A DNA stretch of 64,000 bases from CAKZNE01 sp964485405 (GTDB lineage: Bacteria > Bacteroidota > Bacteroidia > Flavobacteriales > Schleiferiaceae). How positions within the stretch are numbered: the first letter of the stretch is position 1; each line of letters opens with the position of its first letter. Both the position numbers and the translations under genes were made by a program. Of the stretch, positions 50,299 to 57,804 are shown one piece after another. Below the pieces are notes generated by a model, which saw only the letters and a list, made by a program, of their open reading frames with translations, did no database searches and had not been told where the DNA came from. Location of the stretch: the NCBI GenBank assembly GCA_964485405.1, contig CAZAJG010000002.1, positions 62,001 to 126,000 of the forward strand, written 5' to 3'.

Positions 50299-52476
50299 CT
50301 AATACACCTTGGCATTATCTCTGTATCCAGGTAGGTCTAAATACCAATCTGAAGAACTAGCACCACTGGACTGAGCCCATGTTGCAAACAGACTGTAAGT
50401 CTGAACTATATCTTCTTTTTCCACCGGATAATCAAAACTAGCAGCCATTTCTAGCGCCCATGGAAGATTGTTTTCTGTTACATAGTATTTTCCTGAAGAT
50501 GGATTTGAATTATCATCTCCTGTTCCCAAATAATTTAAGTTAGCAAGATCTGTAGGTTCTCTGTCCATTAGATGCAACTCTTTACCTCTATCTTGGCCGA
50601 TATAAATGAATGGATTAAAAGTGTTAAATGCCACTTGAGATTGACTCATTGCAGAAGCAAAAGTGATCGTAACTTTATTCGAATCTACAATAGAAGCAGG
50701 GTCGCTTGGGTTTGTATTTACCGTTTGCGTTCCGCTATTTGGTAAAACACCAAAAGCATTATCGAACAAAATAACCACGGCATTGCTTTGAGCGGCTTCC
50801 GTTCCGTTTCCATTTAGGGCGATGTTGTTTTCAAAATATTGCGTTCCTGTTACGTTACTTACCGATGAAGACGGCACGCTAAACTCCATTCCAAACCCGT
50901 TAGTTAACGAACCTCCAATAGCACGTAGCGCATAGTCAATTTCAATGTCTTTAACCTCATTATTTGCATCTGTAATCAATCTATAACGGAAATCAAGAAC
51001 GATATCATTAAAGTCATAATCTCCTTTTCCTGGCCATAAATCCTCAAACGCCAAGGTTCCGTATTGATTTGCTCCCGGATAGTAAGACTCCCCAGCTCGT
51101 GCCGGATCGTTAGGAAATAAATCATTTCCATCAGCTACTCCATCGTTATCCGCATCCGACACAGATGGTGTGCCATTACCGGATGTATTACATGAAGAAG
51201 TAGGGATATAAACATTGCAAGCTAAAGCAGCAGGAGCGTTAATATTTCCATTGTTTGTTTCTACGCCATTGGCGTCACAATATTCAAGATTCCCGTTTAA
51301 CGAGCCACTACCATTAATACTCGTATTTCCACTAACTTTTATCAAGGAAGTTGTTCCGCTTCCAACAATAGAAGAATTTAAAGTAGCACTTGCTCCCTCC
51401 ATCATCGCACCATCGTATAAGGTAGTGATGGCTCCGCCATTAAACCTCATATCATCATTTACGGAAATAAGGCCATAGTTATCCAAATCATTATTAACCG
51501 AAATATTCTCTCCCACAATAATAGAACAGTTATTAATCGTTGAAGCCCCTCCATTTAAGGCAAAGTTTCCTCCGGTAACAATAGAATTGTTGTTTGTTAG
51601 ATCCCCATTATTATTAAGATTGTCTGTAACATCAATAAAGCCGTTGTTAATCAACTCTCCATTTCCATTGATGTTAAAGGTTCTAGTGGCATTGATAGTA
51701 CCATAATTCGTAAGTTTTCCATTTGGAGAAAAATTATTGTTCACTGTAAGCGTAGCATTGTACACTGTTATTTCTCCACTGCTACTGTTCAAATTTAGAT
51801 TATTCACATCAAGGGATGCGCCATCCGTAAGAACCAGACTAGAACCATTATTAAGGCTAAGATTGCTTACCGTAGCATTTCCGCAAATACGCACAATAAC
51901 CCCTCCTTTATTAATATTCAACTGACCGTTGAATGAGCCTGTGAGACAAACTGTATTTTCTGGATCGTTAGAGTTTACATTTATATTCCCACTATGGTTG
52001 TTATATGTAATGTCGCACCCAGTGTTACAGTCCGGGCTTACTACCGCAGTGCTTGTTTTTCCTTTGAGCTTTCTTTTACCAAATGTATGCCCAACACTAT
52101 TCCCTACAACATCTATTACCTGTAAGGAGCTTGAACCATTTGGATCCTCTTTAACCAAGTATAACTTGGAAGTATAAGATGGAACTCGAATAGTTGTATT
52201 TAAAGAACCATCTGTTAAGCCAGAATAAATAAGGCCTCCTCCAGCGGATGGAAAGAAATCATAGACTTTTACCTTATAATCATTTGTAAAACCTTGGTTG
52301 GATATGTTTACATTAAGGTTTAAATTCTTGAATGTTTCAAAATTGAAATTAGATGGAACTACCAATTCGGAGAACTCATCTACGGAATTGTCAATAGGGT
52401 TAGTCTTGGCCCCGTCTTTGGAACAAGACCACAACATAGTCGCTAATATTGTTGTGATAAAAAGTGATCGCTTCAT
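50299..52476 (-). CDS. LruC-domain lipoprotein (paralogue 2)
   Basis: A 725-residue lipoprotein with lipobox MLWS-Cys18 and the same architecture as its neighbour: N-terminal beta domain, Asn-rich beta-helix-like repeats, DADNDGVADGNDLFPNDPARA calcium-type loop and LruC/DUF4842 domain (AFEDLWPGKGDYDFNDIVLDF, FIYIGQDRGKELHLMD). Long stretches such as SLNNGSSLVLTDGASL are identical in both, while the central repeat region differs most. Tandem duplication is the simple explanation; codon-level divergence shows it is not very recent. Role unknown. Confidence 0.88.
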   Translation of the reverse strand: MKRSLFITTILATMLWSCSKDGAKTNPIDNSVDEFSELVVPSNFNFETFKNLNLNVNISNQGFTNDYKVKVYDFFPSAGGGLIYSGLTDGSLNTTIRVPSYTSKLYLVKEDPNGSSSLQVIDVVGNSVGHTFGKRKLKGKTSTAVVSPDCNTGCDITYNNHSGNINVNSNDPENTVCLTGSFNGQLNINKGGVIVRICGNATVSNLSLNNGSSLVLTDGASLDVNNLNLNSSSGEITVYNATLTVNNNFSPNGKLTNYGTINATRTFNINGNGELINNGFIDVTDNLNNNGDLTNNNSIVTGGNFALNGGASTINNCSIIVGENISVNNDLDNYGLISVNDDMRFNGGAITTLYDGAMMEGASATLNSSIVGSGTTSLIKVSGNTSINGSGSLNGNLEYCDANGVETNNGNINAPAALACNVYIPTSSCNTSGNGTPSVSDADNDGVADGNDLFPNDPARAGESYYPGANQYGTLAFEDLWPGKGDYDFNDIVLDFRYRLITDANNEVKDIEIDYALRAIGGSLTNGFGMEFSVPSSSVSNVTGTQYFENNIALNGNGTEAAQSNAVVILFDNAFGVLPNSGTQTVNTNPSDPASIVDSNKVTITFASAMSQSQVAFNTFNPFIYIGQDRGKELHLMDREPTDLANLNYLGTGDDNSNPSSGKYYVTENNLPWALEMAASFDYPVEKEDIVQTYSLFATWAQSSGASSSDWYLDLPGYRDNAKVY

Positions 52477-52500
52477 GATATTGATGTAATAATAGTATTA

Positions 52501-52508
52501 CAAATTTA
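52501..52508 (-). promoter_or_regulatory. -7 element for LruC paralogue 2
   Basis: Minus-strand TAAATTTG matches TAnnTTTG, 24 nt upstream of the ATG; -33 not evident. Confidence 0.45.
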
Positions 52509-52613
52509 AACACAAAACATATACCACACCTAACTAACTGACAATAAACGCAATAATATTTTCACCTATTCTCAAAGCCAGAAGACTATTCCCAAATTGA
52601 GAAAACACTTCGT

Positions 52614-52928
52614 TTAAATTTTAAACCTTTGCTTTCCGGTGAGCAGCTCCCAAAAAAGAATAAAATCTGAAGCTAAGCTATAGCCAGGATATTTAAAAGT
52701 AGCTGGTTTGTTTTGCTCAAAGAAGAAATGACCTACCCAAGCAAAGCCATATCCTAAAATCGGGATAAGGATTAAAAAAATCCAATTTAAGCTCATACAG
52801 AAAATGATAAATGAAAGTAACACAAACGCAGTACCAACGAAATGGAGCACTCTACAAGTAAAATCTCTATGTTGCGACAAATAAAATGGGTAAAACTCCC
52901 TTAAACTCTCATACTTTTTCTCTTCCAT
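52614..52928 (-). CDS. Mpo1/DUF962-family membrane protein
   Basis: A 104-residue protein matching the DUF962 (Mpo1-like) family: LREFYPFYLSQHRDFTCRVLHFVGT, two or three membrane helices, GYGFAWVGHFFFEQNKPATFKYPGYSLASDF. The conserved His residues (QHRD, LHFVG, VGHFFFE) are those proposed to bind iron in yeast Mpo1, an alpha-oxidation dioxygenase of 2-hydroxy fatty acids. Activity in bacteria is an inference. It starts 18 nt after the M20 peptidase stop, so it is co-transcribed with it. Confidence 0.88.
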   Translation of the reverse strand: MEEKKYESLREFYPFYLSQHRDFTCRVLHFVGTAFVLLSFIIFCMSLNWIFLILIPILGYGFAWVGHFFFEQNKPATFKYPGYSLASDFILFWELLTGKQRFKI

Positions 52929-52946
52929 TCTTTTGCTTTTTACTTG

Positions 52947-54398
52947 CTATTTTGAAAATTCCTTGATCAGTGCAGCGTAAAAGTTCACACTTTTCTTAAA
53001 ATCCTCAATCGAAATTCTTTCATTAACTCCATGCAAGCGAGGCAAGTCATCCTTTGTCAAAGTGATTGGTGCAAAACGAAAAACATGATTACTAATATTG
53101 TAAAAATACCTAGCATCTGTAGCTGCAATAACCAAATACGGACTCACTATTGCGTCAGGAAAACAGGAAGAAATAGACCCCGCTAATCTTTCAAATTGCT
53201 TGCTTTTATAATCACTTACTGGAGAAGCAGGAGCCGCAAAGCTTTCGAATATGGCTACCTTAACCAACGTATCATTGATCAACTCTCTTGTTCTTCTCAA
53301 AACCTCATCCGGTTCATCTCCTGGCAATAATCTAAAGTTAATGGTGGCCTTTGCTCTTTTAGGGATAACATTATCCTTTATCCCAGCTTGAAAAATAGTT
53401 ATAGCTTGAGTGGTATGAATTAATGCAGAGCCAGATGCAGACTTTTCATAAACACTAAAAATCAAAGGCTTAAAAAGCCATGTATTTGCAAAAGCCATTT
53501 TTTGAATAAAAGGCAGATTTGGGCCTACATGATCTATAAACCCTTCCAATGGAGGGGAAATCATATTCGGAAATGGATTTTCGTTCAATTTATATAGGGC
53601 TTTATTAAGAGCTACAACAGCTGTAGTCTTTTCTGGCATTGATGAGTGTCCACCAGAAACGTTTGCCGATATTTCAATACTCATGTAGCCTTTTTCTGCT
53701 GTTCCTATTAGCGCAACTGGTTTTTCTATACCCGGAACAATGCCTGAAACCATATTTCCACCTTCATCAATCACAGCATACGCTCTTGTTCCTCTATCCT
53801 TTAAAACTTGAGCTATGGTTTTTCCTCCATCTTCCCCTCCAATTTCCTCGTCATGACCAAAACAAAAAAGCAAAGTACGCTGTGGTGTATACCCCTTTTC
53901 TAAAAGAGCTTCCAAAGCACTCAATATTGCAATCATGCTTCCTTTGTCATCCAAAGCTCCTCTTCCATAAATATATTTATCTGTTATCGTTCCAGAAAAA
54001 GGAGGATAGTGCCATTCATTTAACGTAGAATATTCTGCAGGAACCACATCCTGATGTGCCATTATAACAACCGGATCCAACTCGGTCTCGCTGCCTTTTA
54101 AAGTATACATCAAGGCATATTGATTAAATACTTCTTTCTTTAATAGTTGATGACATAAAGGAAAAACAGAGTCTAAGAATTGATGAAAGCCTATAAACAC
54201 AGAATCATCAATCATCTCTGCTTTGTGCGAAATAGTTTTAAAACGCAAAGCTTCTCCTAAAACGGCCGGATCAACACTAATGGTAGATGTTGGAGCAGTT
54301 GAATAGTAGCTCTTGGCTTTAAATGTGAACGTATTAAAAAGAATGATGCCTATTAATACGAACAACGCTGCTACAGTAAGCCTGAGAATTAATTTCAT
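52947..54398 (-). CDS. M20-family metallopeptidase (PM20D1-like), membrane anchored
   Basis: The 483-residue protein has an N-terminal membrane anchor (LTVAALFVLIGIILFNTF). Its M20 metal-site motifs are VVIMAHQDVVPAE (His, Asp), GRGALDDKGSM, and FGHDEEIGGEDG (the catalytic Glu pair). A dimerisation/lid domain with SANVSGGHSSMPEKTTAV and a C-terminal metal ligand segment (FAPITLTKDDLPRLHGVNERI) follow. Layout and length resemble the PM20D1 carboxypeptidase subgroup, which acts on N-acyl amino acids or dipeptides. It probably faces the periplasm. Substrate not determinable. Confidence 0.92.
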   Translation of the reverse strand: MKLILRLTVAALFVLIGIILFNTFTFKAKSYYSTAPTSTISVDPAVLGEALRFKTISHKAEMIDDSVFIGFHQFLDSVFPLCHQLLKKEVFNQYALMYTLKGSETELDPVVIMAHQDVVPAEYSTLNEWHYPPFSGTITDKYIYGRGALDDKGSMIAILSALEALLEKGYTPQRTLLFCFGHDEEIGGEDGGKTIAQVLKDRGTRAYAVIDEGGNMVSGIVPGIEKPVALIGTAEKGYMSIEISANVSGGHSSMPEKTTAVVALNKALYKLNENPFPNMISPPLEGFIDHVGPNLPFIQKMAFANTWLFKPLIFSVYEKSASGSALIHTTQAITIFQAGIKDNVIPKRAKATINFRLLPGDEPDEVLRRTRELINDTLVKVAIFESFAAPASPVSDYKSKQFERLAGSISSCFPDAIVSPYLVIAATDARYFYNISNHVFRFAPITLTKDDLPRLHGVNERISIEDFKKSVNFYAALIKEFSK

Positions 54399-54440
54399 TC
54401 GTTAAAATGGTTTTCCATAAAATTAAGCATTGCAAATAAA

Positions 54441-54479
54441 CTGAGCCACTTTGCCCTTATTAGGAACAAAATGGCTCAG
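54441..54479 (-). terminator. Terminator of the outer-membrane protein gene
   Basis: CTGAGCCA/TGGCTCAG arms with further imperfect pairing, followed by TTTATTT on the minus strand; 32 nt after the stop at 54511. Confidence 0.65.
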
Positions 54480-54510
54480 ACACTTAGCGACATTCCTCTT
54501 CAATCCTAGG

Positions 54511-55062
54511 TTAACGTCTTCTCTTGGTAAATCCAAATAATATTGTCCAGCGCAATTGATCCTTACTTTTTGTTACTGCAAAATTGATAGGGAAATTCAT
54601 ATGTTTTGACTTTATTACATAGCCAATCGCTGCAGTAAACCCAGAGTTTAATATGCTTAAGTTGGGTCCTGCTCCCACTTCAAATCCTTCTGAAGAACGA
54701 AATCCTGTAATTAGGTTTAAACTGGGCAAAAAGAGTCCTTGGTCTAGTCCGCCAATCATAGGAATAACCTCAAACAAACCTGCACTACCTCCAACAGTCT
54801 CAAAATACTTCCACTCAAATTGCCAGCCAAATTGGGTAATGAAAGGATCTATACTAAAACTCGAATCTGAATAAACTGAGCTGAAATTTGTGTTCCCTAT
54901 GTTTGGTGCTAAGGTGAGTCCAACTCTTGGCCCACTTAATCTAAGAGGTTCTAAAATTGGGGTATCTACATCTCTAATTACCGGGATGTTTTGTTCTTGC
55001 GCTTTGATATTCAATGACATTCCAATAAAAAACAGAGCGACAACAATTTTAATGGTTTTCAT
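54511..55062 (-). CDS. Predicted outer-membrane beta-barrel protein
   Basis: A 183-residue exported protein. The start is the ATG of MKTIKIVVALFFIGMSLNIKAQ, a Sec signal peptide ending AQ; a longer frame starting at 55095 would precede the signal. The rest has alternating hydrophobic strands with aromatic girdles (PRVGLTLAPNIGNTNF, FGWQFEWKYFE, GFEVGAGPNLS, LRWTILFGFTKRRR), suggesting an eight-stranded barrel. No family name is recognised. It is divergent from an HTH regulator across 222 bp that includes an inverted repeat at 55166-55196. Confidence 0.7.
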   Translation of the reverse strand: MKTIKIVVALFFIGMSLNIKAQEQNIPVIRDVDTPILEPLRLSGPRVGLTLAPNIGNTNFSSVYSDSSFSIDPFITQFGWQFEWKYFETVGGSAGLFEVIPMIGGLDQGLFLPSLNLITGFRSSEGFEVGAGPNLSILNSGFTAAIGYVIKSKHMNFPINFAVTKSKDQLRWTILFGFTKRRR

Positions 55063-55165
55063 TTTGTTAGGTTTTATTGTTCTGGAACAAAGCACAGAAT
55101 ATTTAGCTCCTAAATAAAACGGTAAAATGTGTCAGATAAATTAGGCGTTTGTAAAGCACGCTAGA

Positions 55166-55196
55166 GGAAGGAGAATACAAGATTCTAGAGCCTTCC
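55166..55196. promoter_or_regulatory. Inverted repeat between divergent genes
   Basis: GGAAGG/CCTTCC outer arms with AGAAT/ATTCT inner arms. It lies between the outer-membrane protein and HTH regulator starts, and could be an operator or leader hairpin. Confidence 0.3.
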
Positions 55197-55283
55197 CAAA
55201 ACTAATTATCACCATTAAATCAATTAACACGGTCTTGTATTGCGTTTTTTAATACTTTTATTTCTACTAAAAACTAAATAACC

Positions 55284-56303
55284 ATGCCTAAAACTCACTT
55301 TCAATTGATCTTTCTGGAGAAGGTCAAACAAAAAACAAACGAGAACCACTCGCTTGTGGATGTAATAACTGATGTTTTACAGATTAGCAAAGATGCTGCA
55401 TATAGAAGGATGCGTGGTGAAACCGAATTGAGTTTTGATGAAACTGTACGGCTAGCAAATCACTTTAGAGTTTCTCTGAGCGAAGTTGCCGGGCATTCTG
55501 AAAATAGTGCCGTTTTTCAACGACAGTCCTTTATCAAAACCATTGATAATTACAGAGAGTATCTACAAAATAGCTTGACCCAGCTGGAGTACATCGCCAA
55601 TCAAAAGAATCATATGATGTATTACCAGGCAAAAGATATTCCTGCTTTTTATCATTATGCTCTGCCAAAATTGGCTGCTTTTAAAATTTATGTTTGGTTA
55701 AAATCTGTTTACGGAATTGATAAGATTGACGGTGAAAACTATAATCTATCAATGATACCTGAAGATTTGATCGAAATAGTTGGTAAGCAATGGGAAGTTT
55801 TTAGCAGAATCAATTCTACCGAGATATGGAGTGAGACTACCATAAGGAGTATTATCAATCAAATAGAATACTATTACGAAGCGGGCTTTTTTAGCAGTAA
55901 GGAAGAAGCTCTTGGCATTTGTGATGAATTTAAGGAGATGATGAAGATCATCTACAAACAAGCTCTAAATGGCAGAAAGGTACATGCGCACAACTCAGAT
56001 GTATTCTCATCCGCCTCGTACTCTATGTACTTTCATGAAATTCTGCTGATGGATAACCACATACTTACAGAATTTGGGGAGCATAACATCTTATATTTTA
56101 TACCCTATGCTGGAATAAACTACTTATCTACAGCAGATCCAGACCTCACCTCGGATTTAAAAGAATTCATGAGTAGTCAATTAAAGAAAGCTGCTTCGGT
56201 AGATAATATATCGGAAAAGGAAAGGAATCGATTCTTTATTCGAATTAAAACAAAAATTGATCAGCTTAGAGAGAAGATAATAAGCACTGATCCATTTTTA
56301 TAA
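55284..56303 (+). CDS. HTH transcriptional regulator, BetR-like
   Basis: A 339-residue protein whose first 70 residues form a helix-turn-helix (VDVITDVLQISKDAAYRRMRGETELSFDETVRLANHF), like the BetR/XRE-type domain of Bacteroidota regulators. The remaining 265 residues are a mostly helical effector or dimer domain without a recognised family (FIKTIDNYREYLQNSLTQLEYI, FYHYALPKLAAFKIYVWLK). There is no membrane segment. It may regulate the divergent outer-membrane protein gene; that is inferred from position. A 13-bp palindrome overlaps its stop codon. Confidence 0.75.
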   Translation: MPKTHFQLIFLEKVKQKTNENHSLVDVITDVLQISKDAAYRRMRGETELSFDETVRLANHFRVSLSEVAGHSENSAVFQRQSFIKTIDNYREYLQNSLTQLEYIANQKNHMMYYQAKDIPAFYHYALPKLAAFKIYVWLKSVYGIDKIDGENYNLSMIPEDLIEIVGKQWEVFSRINSTEIWSETTIRSIINQIEYYYEAGFFSSKEEALGICDEFKEMMKIIYKQALNGRKVHAHNSDVFSSASYSMYFHEILLMDNHILTEFGEHNILYFIPYAGINYLSTADPDLTSDLKEFMSSQLKKAASVDNISEKERNRFFIRIKTKIDQLREKIISTDPFL

Positions 56304-56314
56304 TGGATCAGTGC
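56284..56314. terminator. Convergent-gene hairpin overlapping the regulator stop codon
   Basis: Perfect 13-bp arms GCACTGATCCATT/AATGGATCAGTGC around TTTAT. The flanking T tracts are weak in both directions. It separates the regulator (+) from the 34-residue gene (-). Confidence 0.65.
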
Positions 56315-56343
56315 GGTTTAACCCTGTTTACTTTAATATTGTG

Positions 56344-56448
56344 TTATTGCGCCATAAATAAGGCAAAGCCAACTATTAAAGTAATGATGGCTACAACTCC
56401 CACAATCTGAATGGTAGCTTCGCCTTTGTTACTTGTAACTTTTTGCAT
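56344..56448 (-). CDS. 34-residue single-span membrane protein
   Basis: An ATG-to-TAA reading frame of 34 residues: a short charged N-terminus (MQKVTSNKGEA) followed by one membrane helix (TIQIVGVVAIITLIVGFAL) and the end FMAQ. It occupies an otherwise empty stretch between the regulator and the 55-residue gene. The clean charge-then-helix layout argues for a real gene, but its size leaves real doubt. Function unknown. Confidence 0.5.
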   Translation of the reverse strand: MQKVTSNKGEATIQIVGVVAIITLIVGFALFMAQ

Positions 56449-56571
56449 AACAGTTCGATTTCTGATTCTAATATACAAATTTTTTCCAACCATCTGGAAA
56501 TCTTAATTTTATAACAGTATAAAATTAGATTATTGGTTAAAATAGATGATGAACTGTATGTTAGGAGTACC

Positions 56572-56739
56572 TTATGATTGAGTAATGTATATGGCTCCGG
56601 CTAGAATAATGAGGATAACCAATACCACTAAGGTATATTGTAAATAGTCCTTAGCCGTATCATTCTCTTTTTTTACAGCGATTTTTCGAATTCTCTTTGC
56701 TCTTTGCCGAACTTGCCGTTTTTTACTGTCGTCTGGCAT
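56572..56739 (-). CDS. 55-residue single-span membrane protein
   Basis: An ATG-to-TAA frame of 55 residues. The N-terminal half is strongly basic (SKKRQVRQRAKRIRKIAVKK), and the C-terminal half is one membrane helix (YTLVVLVILIILAGAIYIT). The positive charge before the helix predicts an N-in orientation. It lies 72 nt after the 161-residue frame's end and upstream of the 34-residue gene on the same strand. Function unknown; possibly a small accessory or regulatory membrane protein. Confidence 0.55.
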   Translation of the reverse strand: MPDDSKKRQVRQRAKRIRKIAVKKENDTAKDYLQYTLVVLVILIILAGAIYITQS

Positions 56740-56810
56740 AATCTAGTATAGTAGTTAATTCCGGGTTAGTAATCTCTTATTCCGTGATTAAGTTACTACT
56801 TTTTTTGCTT

Positions 56811-57215
56811 TTATGCTATTGGATTTAGTACAACACTAAAAATAGTTAAGCCATTTGGATCTCTTCCATAATGTAGCTTATCAATAGCTTCTGGTATATC
56901 TTTAGCCCTAAAGTAAGAGGTATGAAGCTCATCCTCACCCTTTACCGACCATTGTATAGTGTATGAATTTTTCTTTTCCTTAAAGCTCTTTACATAATCT
57001 CGTATTTGCTTTAAAACATCAATTTTATCATATCCTTCAACGGTATGGAAGAGAAAAGATTGGTTGTGTCTAGGGTTTACCGTAATCACGTCCAGCCTAG
57101 TTTGTCCTCCACTTTCTGAGTAATCAAAGATCATTTGTGTACTACCTAGGCTTAGGTAATTTTCAATCTCCCTTTGAATTTTTGCTATTTCTAAATTTTG
57201 TCTATCCGCACTCAT
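56811..57215 (-). CDS. Hypothetical protein
   Basis: No family recognised. I choose the ATG at 57213-57215 (MSADRQNLEIAKIQREIENYL), giving 134 residues without overlap. A longer start at 57296 would overlap the upstream gene by 44 nt. A short N-terminal helix is followed by beta strands (QTRLDVITVNPRHNQSFLFH, YTIQWSVKGEDELHTSYF) and an ending NGLTIFSVVLNPIA. No signal or membrane segment. It lies 37 nt after the next gene and is likely co-transcribed with it. Confidence 0.6.
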   Translation of the reverse strand: MSADRQNLEIAKIQREIENYLSLGSTQMIFDYSESGGQTRLDVITVNPRHNQSFLFHTVEGYDKIDVLKQIRDYVKSFKEKKNSYTIQWSVKGEDELHTSYFRAKDIPEAIDKLHYGRDPNGLTIFSVVLNPIA

Positions 57216-57252
57216 TTGCTCCTTACTGAATAGCAAATGTAGTTTTTCATAA

Positions 57253-57726
57253 TCATTCCTGAATCGGGCTATGCGTGAAAAAAACGTGTAAATCACCCAT
57301 ATCTAAAGCCAAATAATTCTCGTCTAGATATAACACCAACCAACTGTCCTTCAACTCTCCATTCTCTCCAAAAAGCTGAACTGTATCTCCACTAAGTTGA
57401 TATTTTACAGTAAGCTCTAAGCCATATTCATTATAATTCTGTGGATTTATAAGCTTTAAAATCAATTGCCCATTTTTGTAGCTGTAATAGTCAGGAACAG
57501 CTTCTAGTAGATCTTCTGTGCTATACTCGCCACTCTTTTCATTTAGATACGACAAAGCTTCCCATGCACCCTTTTCTAGATCTTTCTCATCCACCAAATG
57601 GTTTTGATCCGCTTTTGATGTTAAAATCTCTAGAACTTGATTTAAAGCTTTTTCTCCTTCGTCTGTTTGGGCTTTTAATACTCCACAGCTAAATAGACTA
57701 ATTAAGATGATTTTAAAGACGTTCAT
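57253..57726 (-). CDS. Hypothetical exported protein
   Basis: A 157-residue protein with an N-terminal signal (MNVFKIILISLFSCGVLKAQ). Cleavage after AQ would make it a soluble periplasmic protein; LFSC-Gly could alternatively act as a lipobox. The mature part has a helical segment (GEKALNQVLEILTSKADQ), then strands (YYSYKNGQLILKLINPQN, YGLELTVKYQLSGDTVQLFG, DSWLVLYLDENYLALDMGDLH). No family recognised. It is separated from nrdA upstream by a strong terminator. Confidence 0.65.
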   Translation of the reverse strand: MNVFKIILISLFSCGVLKAQTDEGEKALNQVLEILTSKADQNHLVDEKDLEKGAWEALSYLNEKSGEYSTEDLLEAVPDYYSYKNGQLILKLINPQNYNEYGLELTVKYQLSGDTVQLFGENGELKDSWLVLYLDENYLALDMGDLHVFFTHSPIQE

Positions 57727-57740
57727 ACCTTCTAACGTAC

Positions 57741-57774
57741 AAAAAAAGAGCCATTCCAGTTGGAATGGCTCTTT
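57741..57774 (-). terminator. Rho-independent terminator of nrdBA
   Basis: Minus-strand AAAGAGCCATTCCA/TGGAATGGCTCTTT stem followed by T4 (T7 in total), 31 nt after the nrdA stop. Confidence 0.92.
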
Positions 57775-57804
57775 AGATTGTTCTTTCTATTTATTCTGCT
57801 TTAC

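Noticed and set aside
52569..52603. Terminator after the Mpo1-like gene
   Set aside because: The 7-bp arms (TTCTCAA/TTGAGAA) enclose a 21-nt loop with no T run.
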